A DNA stretch of 64,000 nucleotides, taken from Branchiostoma lanceolatum. Taxonomy: Eukaryota; Chordata; Leptocardii; Amphioxiformes; Branchiostomatidae. This document shows positions 47,305-57,274 of the stretch, piece after piece; position 1 is the stretch's first letter, and each line of letters opens with the position of its first letter. The stretch lies in contig NC_089723.1 of NCBI RefSeq assembly GCF_035083965.1, forward strand, positions 1,054,001 to 1,118,000, read 5' to 3'. Both the position numbers and the translations under genes were made by a program. The notes beneath the pieces are model-generated. The model worked only from the letters and a program-made list of their open reading frames with translations. It ran no database searches and was not told where the DNA came from.

Positions 47305-47690
47305 CCAGTCAATATAGCGTCTCTTGACGGAAATACATTCTTTCTTATGACACATATTAGTTTATATAGTGAAGCCCACTTCTGTACTGGTGAGACTATC
47401 GCTTCTACCCTGAGCTGTCAGCGTCTATTGAGCCTGAAGTTACTCATCACGTACAGTAATTACACCTGATAGAATATAGTGATAAACGCGGAAAGTTATT
47501 GACCTTTCTTTCACTTTGTCAAACGAATTTCATACATCTCTTTCTATACATAAATTCAATCACTTCTAGGAGTAGAACAATCATTTCAGTGTGCAAAAAG
47601 ATAGATTGATTAGAGAATGCTTAGATCTTAGCAGCAACAGTAATATAAACGGTAGCTGACCCCCATGCATTAACAGACCATTAAATGGCA
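47305..47690 (+). repeat. Orphan esterase 3' flank copy
   Basis: Matches about 45812-46150 (GACGGAAATACA, CTGTCAGCGTCTATTGAGCC and TGATAGAATATAGTG) although no esterase gene precedes it within this unit. Confidence 0.8.
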
Positions 47691-47693
47691 GAA

Positions 47694-47823
47694 GTAATGC
47701 TCAAGTAAAAGAATCTTTCCGTCTCAAAGTCGCTAAATCTTCCCGGGCCGGAACGGTACTGGTTTGATAGTACGCTCAGTTGTCCACCAGTTCTTGCTGG
47801 TGTATAATAGGCAAGGGACGCGA
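47694..47823 (-). repeat. Inverted copy of the esterase 5' flank core
   Basis: The reverse complement reads CGCGTCCCTTGCC, ACACCAGCAAGAACTGGTGG, GGCCCGGGAAGATTTAGCGA and TTACTTCTGCCATTTAA, the same order as 42900-43050 upstream of esterase 3. Thus this 130-bp block is inverted in front of esterase 4. Confidence 0.85.
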
Positions 47824-47853
47824 ATTAACTTTCATGTTAGCTTCTCGGTTGTA

Positions 47854-47883
47854 CCAAGGAGGTTACATATTTAACCTCCTTGG
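47854..47883. repeat. Perfect 12-bp palindrome with 6-base loop
   Basis: CCAAGGAGGTTA at 47854-47865 and TAACCTCCTTGG at 47872-47883. It lies at the inversion junction upstream of esterase 4 and interrupts the GGTTGTAC block of the flank. Confidence 0.9.
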
Positions 47884-48015
47884 TTGTACAGGACAAGTCA
47901 AAGCTGTTGTTCAGTTCTCTTCCTGTCCTGCTCCGTCCTGACACTGTTTACTCAACCAGGTCAAAGTCCAAAAATTGGACGTGAGGTCACCGGGGGGTAG
48001 CAAACTGCGCTAACG

Positions 48016-50650
48016 ATGGCGGGTAGTGTTGGTACAACATTTATGGTGCTGTCGCTTCTGGCGGCTGTATCATCTGTCTCCAGTTTGGATCCGATCGTAG
48101 ATCTGCCTGCTGGCACCGTCCGGGGCACAGTCGTAGACGTGGCGGGCACACAGGTGAACGCCTACCTGGGGATTCCCTACGCCAAGCCGCCTGTAGGGGA
48201 GCTGCGCTTCAAGCCGCCGGTCCCGCCCGACCCTTGGGAGGGAGTCTACAACGCGACAGAGCCGCCGATAGCCTGTTACCAAAAGCTCGGCCTGTACCGC
48301 CCATCGAACCGTAGCGAGGACTGCCTGTACGTGAGCGTGTGGCAGCCCCCGTCTCGACCGCACGACGGCGCTGTTATGGTGTGGATCCACGGGGGAGGGT
48401 TCGTCGAAGGGTCAGGTACCGGGGGCGGCCGCGGGGACGGGCGGTTCCTGGCCGCCACCGAGCATGTTCTGGTGGTCAGCCTGAACTACCGGCTGGGGGC
48501 GCTAGGGTTCCTGGCGCTCGGGACGGACGATGCCCCGGGGAACATGGGACTGTTGGACCAGCAGCTGGCCTTACAGTGGGTACAGGACAACATAGAGAGG
48601 TTCGGTGGACAACCGGATCGAGTGACCATTTTCGGCAATAGTGCAGGTACATTGGAATGTCTTCTTCTCATTACATACATTAAGCACTTACAAATACTAT
48701 TTCAAGGCGTATGAAGCAGGGTGCAACGTTAGTTAAATTATCTTGATCAAAGGTTGGCAAGAGTGTTTCTACTTATGGAATTCATTGTATGGTCACTTGT
48801 GAACGGTGCATAGTGAACTGTATAGCGTCAACATATCGACGCCTTTACGTCAAAAACTCATCGGGATGTTAGCCTTGGTACCATCAATCTTAGCAAGAAA
48901 AAAGGTTGAGCCTTAATCATCATTCCAGGGTATCATCACTCCTTTGGAGGAACCCCTCCCTTGTCAGCCTTGATACGGAGGTTTTATCGTTTCTCTCGGC
49001 AGGGGGCGCTAGTGCGCACTTCCATCTCCTGTCGCCCTCCAGCAGTGGCCTGTTCCGACGCGCCATCCTGCAGAGCGGAGCGGCCTTCTCCGGCTGGGCC
49101 CTAACACCGAGGGACGTCGCCATGACCCGAGGGCGCGCCCTCGCCTCAGCCCTTGGCTGTCAGCAGCCCGAGGTCATGGACATGGTGGCCTGTCTGCGCG
49201 GTTCTTCTGCGGAGGACATAGTGGACAATCAGTTTGAGGATGGGTTTCTCGATTTCGGCTTCACGCCGATGGTTGATGGGAACTTTTTGACCTCTGACCC
49301 GTTTGATCTCGCCGACAGAGACCGTTCTAATGTTGACGTTATGGCCGGTTTCACAACTAACGAAGGGTCTATTTTCATTGCTCAACAACCTTCGCTGGGT
49401 TTCAACCCTTCAACTGACAGTTTCATAAACAAGACCCAGTTCAACAAAACTATCCAAGCGCTTCTCCCGTCCCTGAACGAGTTCGGAGTTGACGCCGTGG
49501 CGTTTGAGTACACGGACTGGCGGAGCCTGGAGAAGCCGGCAGTGTACCGGGACGCCGCGGAGAACATGGTCGGGGATTACTCCTTCAAGTGCCCGGTGAT
49601 AGAGGCCAGCCTGGCGCGTGCTCGTGCGGGCGGGAAGGTGTACATGTACCAGTTCAACCATGTCTTATCAGACAGCCCACCACCAACATGGGGCGGGTCT
49701 TTCCACACATCAGAGACTGCATTGGTCTTCGGTTTGCCCCTGGATCCGTCTCAGAATTATACCCCGGATGAAGACGGACTGTCTACGACAATGATGCGAT
49801 TCTGGACCAACTTTGCGAAGACAGGGTAAGAACGCACACTTTGTCTATATTTAAATAAGCTATTGGAAATTTTTGGCTATAACTACTACCATGTACTTCA
49901 AGAAATGGCTGAAAGAATTCAGTTTCTTTACGTATTTAGAGACCCCAACGACCCTGGGAACGAGATGTGGCCAGTCTACAACCAGACTGACCAGTCCTAC
50001 ATTGTACTGGACACGCAGCCGGTCCGAGTTGCGAAGTGGCCCAGGACCAGGCCTTGTGCCTTCTGGCGGGAGTACCTCTGGCAACTGCAGGATCAAACAG
50101 GTCAGCTTGCCATTTTTGTACTCTAAAACGATCCTTTGTTTTGCAGCAGAAGTTTTATTTCTGTAACATTGGTATAAAACCTGGTTCTCCAATTCTTTCC
50201 TTTAGTCACTGACGAAAGATAGCGGATGCTGTCCGAAACGTCTGACAGTTTTAAATTTTAGCCAGTTGTTTGTTTGATTGACTGTTTTTTTGAATATCTA
50301 ATTACCTGGATGTCTAACCTTCATCGTACCTTTCACGTACTGTAACATTATTCTGTTATAAAAGGCAGACTATATTTCTGTGACATGGCAAAGGAAATAG
50401 GACCATTGCACTAGCTCGTCAGAGCAATGCCAATATGAGAAAAATACAGATGTAGAGAGATTTGGTTGCTCAATAAACGATGTACTTGCGCTAATATCTG
50501 ATAATTGATGCTGATGTCTGGGTCTTTTTTTTTTTAGACGACCTTGTGTGCAGACAGCCGACAGGAGGCCAGTCGCTGACAGGTCACCCGGCCAGCCTAC
50601 TGTACATAGGCACGGGGATCATACTGCAACTGCTTCTCCAACATTACTGA
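48016..50650 (+). CDS. Carboxylesterase/cholinesterase-like protein, esterase 4 (four exons)
   Basis: Type-B carboxylesterase. Exons: 48016-48646, 49003-49825, 49940-50100, 50538-50650. GT-AG and in phase, 575 residues. Signal peptide MAGSVGTTFMVLSLLAAVSS. FGNSAG with Ser209, Glu331 and His445 (GSFHT) complete the triad, with Asn before Ser as in esterase 3. The first three exons are close to esterase 3. The last exon differs: it reads DDLVCRQPTGGQSLTGHP, then a hydrophobic stretch ending LLLQHY, with an added Cys, so the anchor region has diverged or been replaced. The intron before it contains a Penelope-like fragment (50200-50330) not found in the sister genes. It lacks the first intron of esterases 1 and 2. 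Confidence 0.92.
50200..50330 (+). mobile_element. Penelope-like terminal repeat fragment with hammerhead-like core
   Basis: CTGACGA at 50209-50215, stem GATAGC/GCTGTC with a GGAT loop, then GAAA at 50235-50238 followed by CGTC. The tail ends ATTACCTGGATGTCTAACCTTC, shared with 3478 onward. In the last intron of esterase 4. Confidence 0.55.
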
Positions 50651-52292
50651 CCGGAATTTTCACGCACGAGCCTGCATTAGATTTAAAGATTAGAACTTAT
50701 TCCTGTAGGTTTTTGACGGTTAGACGTTCGGACCGAAAAATTGACTAGAGCAGCTTGAGAACTGTCATTAAGTTGACATCCTATCAACGATTGATTGTGA
50801 TTTTATACCCCGCCAGCGTCTAATACGCTAAGCCTTCAGACCATTTCATATGTATATCATGAAACTGCTCGAAAGAAGTGATAGATTTACAACCAAGCTC
50901 CTCCAACTTTGTTTATGCTTTGAAGAGGTAGATATTGCCACGATTACCCGTTAGACTAGTTTTCACATCTCTACCCTAGACAAAAATGTTCACAACATGT
51001 TGTTTCTGCAGAGATCACAAATCGTATGGAAATGCCAAACAAAGCCATTGCAGAACGAAGAAATGTGTTTGAAGAGCTGTTGTTGTTTTCTTGTATACTC
51101 CCATGCCATCTATACTGGATAATTTTGACAAATAAGCAACGGCCTTAGGACACAATTAAAGCACAATAGTCGTGTTTTGCAGCTTTCACTTAATGGGGTC
51201 ATCGGCCTTCTAGGAGCACAGAAAGGCAGCTTTGCATTACAAATCATAAAGCTTATAATAACTAGTCTGCGGAGTTGTAAAGTCCCCACCGTTCACAGAA
51301 ATCTGCGCAAAGACCTTGGCTTAACTGACATGTGAACTCACAGATGACTGACTAAAACCTTCCACGTCATAAACGTGCGGCGCCTTCGGCCTGGGGGCAT
51401 CACGTGACTGCCAGAATTATCCTTTTTTTTCTCAGAACGTTTTGAGTTAGTCTAGCGCATTCTGTCTGCCCCCAATCGAGCTCTACTTTGGCCAATGTTT
51501 AAATGTATTGCACCCCAGAATCTATTCTTCGTGTCGTTTTCTTTGTCAACCGATCAAATCAATGTAGACATTCAGCGGTGCTATTTTTACATCGCGCTTT
51601 GACTACAACATGTCATCGGTTGCCATTAAAAGAATAGAGAGAAGATGAGTACGTGACAGTTCAAACGTTCTATTTCTTTAGCGACCCATACTTTAGAGTT
51701 GCTGTCCGGCCTATCTGACTGTCCCATAAATAGGTACCGCGGCTACTCAATTACCGAGGAACCAGTTTTTCAACAGCCGCTGGGTAAAGATTAACGCGTG
51801 GGATCGGCCGAAAATCTCAGAACCAAAGCTCGAACGACAGCTGATATGCTTCGAATTTGATGATGGGGGATGGTCTTTTTGGATTGGAACAGTGAGAAAC
51901 TGTGTTAGGATTTGTCACAAATCGTCTTGAGAGATTCTGGTGACTCAAGTTTTATGTAACCCCCTGCGTCATGGAATGGTACGTCCCTGCGGTTTAGTTA
52001 ATGGGTCGGATAATTTGCATCTCTCTGACCTTTTGAGGAAATGACCCAAGAAATGCGGGAACGACTAACAACAGGATTTTGGCTCCGAGGTGTTTTGGGT
52101 AAAATTCTACAGTTTCTGCACAAACAGTCGTTTGTTTTGTGTCAGGTTGGAGCGTGTGCCGTACACGGATACCTGCACGATGCCTGGTGAGGTCGGAGTC
52201 GACTGCCATGAGGTGGTTTGCCGTTCGTTTCCCCTACAAAGTCTGCGACCTCATGTAGGACCAACAGCCGACTGACGGACAAACAGAACAAC
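50651..52292. other. Intergenic; 5' region of the acidic CaaX protein gene
   Basis: 3' flank of esterase 4, then the presumed promoter and 5' leader of the next gene. No poly(A) signal matching the sister esterases was found. An alternative in-frame Met of the next ORF lies at 52218. Confidence 0.4.
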
Positions 52293-55277
52293 ATGGGCGA
52301 CCAGACAGTGACTGTAGAAAGCGAAGGAGATCAGGGTAAGGTGGAAGCTAGTTTGGAAGATGTTGACTCTAAACCACAGCGGGCCATTTCAGACATTGGT
52401 GCAAAGAATAGACTCTCGTGGTACAACTTCTTCTCGCGAGCGCGCGAGACCGTGCCTAGTGACGCCGGGTGCGAAGGTCAGCAAGTCGCTGCAGACGATA
52501 GTTCGGCGGTTGCTGCTGCGTCAGTAGAATCCGGAGCCGACTCACCGCCCGCAGGAAGCACGCCCAACACAAGCGAGGACCACAGCAGCAGTCTGGAAGA
52601 CTGGTTCCTGTCGAACGAGGTGGAGCACGAGGAGTTCATCAGCGAGGTCCAGCTGGACACGCTGGTGATCCTGGAGGTGGAGGAGGACGAGCCCGTGCGG
52701 CAGAAGGGAGACTGGTACACGCTGCTGTGGCGCTCCCACTCCGAGTCGTCTTCAGGGTCGCCCAGTGAAGGAGACAGAAGGTGGTCCATAGCAGAAGACT
52801 TTGAAGTATCTCCTATCCTAACCAAGATAATGGAGGAAGAAGACCAGGCGAAGGACACGGACAATAACAACGGGTTAATGTGTGACCTTGAGCACCTGGA
52901 GATGACGGGCAGGTATGCGCCGATGCGCGGTGACCCTGAAGAGCCTTTGTCGGGACACCATCCTGCGCAGGTAGAGACGGAAGCGGGGACAGAGGTGCAG
53001 AAAGATCCCGTCCAGACACAGATAGAGAAGTCTCTCATGCGCTGGCTAGACGCGGGGTTCCAAGCCGGGAGTATATCTGTAGAGGAGTCAGAGACGGACG
53101 ATAGTTACGAGGACGATGGTAGCGAGTCCTATGACAGTGACGACGAAGATGAAGACGAGGGAGACGTGTTTTTTGAGGAGGTTACGGTTGAGAGCAGCCC
53201 GGAAGCGTTCTCGCCGTTTTTGCAGGGACAAATGTCAGACACACCGAACGAGGCCATTGCCACGGCGTCGTATTTCGGCATCGCCAGCCCCTATGTGAGA
53301 AGCACCCTCCAACGGCGACTATCGGTAATCCTGGAACGCTCTGACTCGGACAGCTCGGTAACAGAGTTGAATATAACACATCGTGAGACAAACAAGCAGG
53401 AAGCAGAATTTGTCGTAATGAGTTCCATGTCGGGTAAACAAACGGAGGAGACCACGTCTATGACGTTACAGGAAACAAACGTCCACAACTCTGTCGGTCC
53501 AGCAGAAACTACTAGTGAGAGACCCTCTCTGGATCCATTGGATGCCACAAAAGATAACGGGGCCACTAAGAAGGAGACATTAGTGCCCAGCAGCCTTTGT
53601 CCTGGGGGCGCGACGGAGGAAAGCAATTCACTCAAGACAGAAGCGACCGAAGAAGACATTCAAATTCCAGCTAACAGTTCAGCTAAAACAGCATTAGGTA
53701 CAGAAAAGGCTTTCAGCGTAACTCCCGGGGTGACAGAAAAGGTCGACACTGATCTTGGCACGAGTAAAATTGCCGATGCGGATATTTCAATCAAAATAAC
53801 ACCAGAGACGAAGATGCCGAACACAAACACTTCTGTTGAAGCAACATTCACAAATAGACACAATGAACTGGAAAACGAATCACAAGAAGCTCATACCGTG
53901 GCGTCATCCCTGGAACATCCAGACGGGGAAACAACGGACGTCAAGGATATTGAGAAAGGACAGAGCGAACATGACAATGCAGCGGCACTTACAAAGAAAG
54001 CTGATAAACTCCGTCGAATCTCTATGAATGCTTCCATCGAAAATGATGTGGACGTAAACGAACGGAACGACATCAACGCCAACAATATCAGAGCCCCCAA
54101 TGATACTAATGAGGTTGATCCGACAGCAGCGGAAATGGAAAAATACATCCATATGACTTTAAATGGTCTGGTCGTCGATGTATATCCCACAGTTGAGACT
54201 GTTCCCTTGTCGATAACAACAGCCGTTCTCAACAAACTGGAGAAGAAAGAAACCCAAAACAAAGACGTGGAGAAAACAGCAATCGAATGTGAAATTCATA
54301 CGCCAGAAACACTTCCCGGAAAAAGTACAAACGAAGAGGATAGACCACAGGAAGGTTCAGTCTCAGTGACTGGAAAGGACGCCGGAAATGGCAACAGAAA
54401 GGTCATGACTGCCATAGACCAACCTATGCGCAGAGTGAAGACATGTGAAGACAATGATGAAAATGGAAAACAAATTACCGACAACGACCAGCCATACAAG
54501 ACTAGTGTCGCTGTTGCAGCTGACATGATGAAAATGACTTGGATTGATGACAGAGCTGCTGATAGACTGGGGAATGCAGAAACGGAAAATGCAGAGCATA
54601 GGCCGGAGACGACTGAGTCTAACATAGCCACGGATAGAGCAGAGATAAGTGAGACTAAAGGCACTGTGGAAAAAGCGGAAACTGCTGTGCATCAGCCAAG
54701 GACTCCTTCCAATAACTGTGATATGTATACTCTGGACACTATTGGTGGTGATGGCGTCTTGCCTGGACCAAAGTCGACTGACGTCACAGAAGAGAGACCA
54801 CAGATTATGGTGCGTCGAGACAATCCTGCACAGCTGAACTGCGAGGACGGCGAAGAACACAGCCAGTCGAAAGAGAATGATTCTACGACATCAGAAACAA
54901 AGTTACACGACTCTGATGACACAGACAAGGATTCTAGCGCGATTCAGCAGGAATGTGGAGACCATAAAGACTGCAGAGAAACTAAGAAAAGAGAGGAATA
55001 CAACATAAACAACTCTGTACCAGAAATGCAGATGATGAACGAATGGTTGTCGACAGTTCTGACATCACGGAGCCCGGCAGTCAGTGAGAGCAGCAGCACG
55101 GATTCGGACAGTGAGGATGAGAGCGGGTGGGAGGTAGCAGACCGTACAGAGGTGTACGTCTGTGATGAGTCTGGGTCAGACAGCGAGGAGGGACATGGGC
55201 CTGACATAGTGGATGTACCAAATTCAGCAGTGGAAAATGTAGGCAAGAAGAAGAAGGGTAAATGTGCTGTCCAGTAG
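52293..55277 (+). CDS. Large acidic, probably disordered protein with polybasic-CaaX C-terminus
   Basis: A single uninterrupted frame of 994 codons. I prefer the Met at 52293 (ACAACATGG, good initiation context); an in-frame Met 25 codons upstream (52218) is possible. The product is rich in Glu, Asp, Ser, Thr and Asn with few hydrophobic stretches. A folded-looking patch (DWFLSNEVEHEEFI, GDWYTLLWRSHSE) lies at about 100-190. Acidic Ser runs (SYDSDDEDEDEGD; SSSTDSDSEDESGWE), typical casein kinase 2 targets, lie near 280-300 and 930-950. The C-terminus is GKKKKGKCAVQ. CAVQ fits a CaaX box with Gln in the last place, a farnesyltransferase preference, and the Lys run before it recalls K-Ras-type membrane targeting. 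The family is not recognised. It could be a single-exon gene or the 3' exon of a larger one. Confidence 0.8.
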   Translation: MGDQTVTVESEGDQGKVEASLEDVDSKPQRAISDIGAKNRLSWYNFFSRARETVPSDAGCEGQQVAADDSSAVAAASVESGADSPPAGSTPNTSEDHSSSLEDWFLSNEVEHEEFISEVQLDTLVILEVEEDEPVRQKGDWYTLLWRSHSESSSGSPSEGDRRWSIAEDFEVSPILTKIMEEEDQAKDTDNNNGLMCDLEHLEMTGRYAPMRGDPEEPLSGHHPAQVETEAGTEVQKDPVQTQIEKSLMRWLDAGFQAGSISVEESETDDSYEDDGSESYDSDDEDEDEGDVFFEEVTVESSPEAFSPFLQGQMSDTPNEAIATASYFGIASPYVRSTLQRRLSVILERSDSDSSVTELNITHRETNKQEAEFVVMSSMSGKQTEETTSMTLQETNVHNSVGPAETTSERPSLDPLDATKDNGATKKETLVPSSLCPGGATEESNSLKTEATEEDIQIPANSSAKTALGTEKAFSVTPGVTEKVDTDLGTSKIADADISIKITPETKMPNTNTSVEATFTNRHNELENESQEAHTVASSLEHPDGETTDVKDIEKGQSEHDNAAALTKKADKLRRISMNASIENDVDVNERNDINANNIRAPNDTNEVDPTAAEMEKYIHMTLNGLVVDVYPTVETVPLSITTAVLNKLEKKETQNKDVEKTAIECEIHTPETLPGKSTNEEDRPQEGSVSVTGKDAGNGNRKVMTAIDQPMRRVKTCEDNDENGKQITDNDQPYKTSVAVAADMMKMTWIDDRAADRLGNAETENAEHRPETTESNIATDRAEISETKGTVEKAETAVHQPRTPSNNCDMYTLDTIGGDGVLPGPKSTDVTEERPQIMVRRDNPAQLNCEDGEEHSQSKENDSTTSETKLHDSDDTDKDSSAIQQECGDHKDCRETKKREEYNINNSVPEMQMMNEWLSTVLTSRSPAVSESSSTDSDSEDESGWEVADRTEVYVCDESGSDSEEGHGPDIVDVPNSAVENVGKKKKGKCAVQ

Positions 55278-55436
55278 ATAATAGGTTGCTGAGGGCTACG
55301 TGAACTGCTTGCTGCTTCATAAGGAAAACATTGGCAGACCTTGCTAAGTATAGATTTGTAATTGCTGCTATGATCAATAATCTTATCGTGTTTACCTCGG
55401 AGTGGGTGTAAAGTATAGCTGCTAATATATATGTAT

Positions 55437-55451
55437 AATAAATGAAATAAA
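55437..55451 (+). terminator. Two poly(A) signals of the acidic protein gene
   Basis: AATAAA at 55437-55442 and 55446-55451, 160-175 bases after the stop. Confidence 0.75.
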
Positions 55452-57274
55452 ATGGGATATGACGTTGAAAGCAGCTGTCCCTGTTTCTGTCTTAATGATA
55501 GATGTTGAAGGTCATCTATTATGTAAAATTGTTCAAGTTCTATAAGATTGATCCTACTCTTTTATATACGGCAAAAATTCATGTATCCTGGGGAATACAG
55601 AAAGTCTGAGTACAATATGAACACACAGCACACGAAGATAAGCCTAAACAATAATTGAGTTCCTCCCATTTCACCAAAGGAAACATTAGGATATTGAAGC
55701 AAAGGTTAGGTATTGGATCAAACACGACCTTATCCTGTTCTATAGGACAAGGCGACCTTCTACCACTTGTTATTTTGAAGGTTGGGAAAGGGGGCGTTCC
55801 CTCCAACACGGCGTCTATGACAGTCATTAGTTTGTTGTGCCGGGATCACGTCGTCCAGCAGTAAGACGGGAAGGTTGGCCCCCAGCGGTGTAGTTGTTTC
55901 ATGAACAAACTGAAAGGGACGATTTATAAACACTGTAACGAGCCCGTTCCCTCCGGCACCCAGACAGACCTTTCCAAATAACAGTCTCAACAAGTCTCAA
56001 CAAGTGACCTGATAGGAGTAAAGATATCTTCTCTCCCTATAGAGACTGGGAAACTACTGTATAACGATTTTAGGTTATCCGACCGGGGTGCCGTCTGTGT
56101 CTAAAGTGACGTCATATGACCCGGAAAGCTTGGTGATAAATTTTCACTTCGAGTAATAGATTTGTCCTCGATCACAGAACTGCCTTTCTAAGGATATTTC
56201 CAAAACATTTTACCCCTACTGCAATCATGTAAATCACTAGGCCAAAGACGCTTGATCAAACTTATTACCTTCGCCAAGAAGGTTATGCAGAGGCTAGCGT
56301 TTGTTTGTATGTATGTATGTAACGACCAGCATAACTCGAGAAGGCTTGGATGGATTGTCTTGATATTTGGTATGTGGGTAGGTCTTGATGAGACTTGGAT
56401 ATGATTAGATTTTGGGTCCCCTAGTGGCTTTTTACGGTACTGCAGTGGAACTTCCTGTTTTGATATCTCGTGTTCTGGACTTGCTATAGTCTTGATTTTT
56501 GAGTGGTAGATAGCTGTTTGAACAGAGAGTAAGTGGTATAGGTTTTGGCCCCCTAGCGGATTTTTGGGAACTGCAGAAGCAGGTTTTGCTTTAGACTTTG
56601 AAAGGGAATAACTCAAGAAGGGCTTGAAGGATGGTTATGATTTTTGGTAAGTAGATAGCTTGAGTGATGATGTACATGATTAGATACTTATTATGCAAAT
56701 CAATATCTAATTTGCGTAATCAATGAGGAAAGTTTATATATCCACCAAATTCCACGATAGGACCCTCAAACATATGACATATGTAACTGAAGAAGAAATA
56801 TTAATAGATATCAATTATGCAAATGAAGACCTCATTCCCAATATATACGCTCATGTTAAGACGACAGCAACGGTGTGCAACAACAACGTAATGTAAACAT
56901 TAAATGTAAACATATAGAAGTGCTATACACAAGATCCACGTAACTGATAATTTATGGCAAATTGATCAAAGAGCTCTGATTAATTGGACAACCGTGCCTT
57001 CGTGCTAAGACTAAAATGTGGACAACACTTGTGCTCCAGTAGTCTCTTATATAATGTATATACTCGTAAGTCTTCATCAGGCCACTGTTTTCGTGACTTA
57101 GGTGACCAAACAACGAGGCGCGACCTTTTCCCTTTGTATGTTACTAATTTGAAGGTAGTGGTAGTGGCATAAAAGTAGGACAAAAGCCAACGACGCCGAC
57201 CGTACTTTGGAATAGAGACTTCAGACCATGTCGTCATAATATAGCTACAACAGTTACCCAGCAGTTATACCAAC
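55452..57274. other. Intergenic with a dispersed repeat
   Basis: 56267-56620 is a diverged copy of the repeat at 34216-34448 (CAGCATAACTCGAGAAGG, TTGATATTTGGTATGTGGGT). 56940-57274 is the likely promoter and 5' leader of the LRR gene. No other gene seen. Confidence 0.5.
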
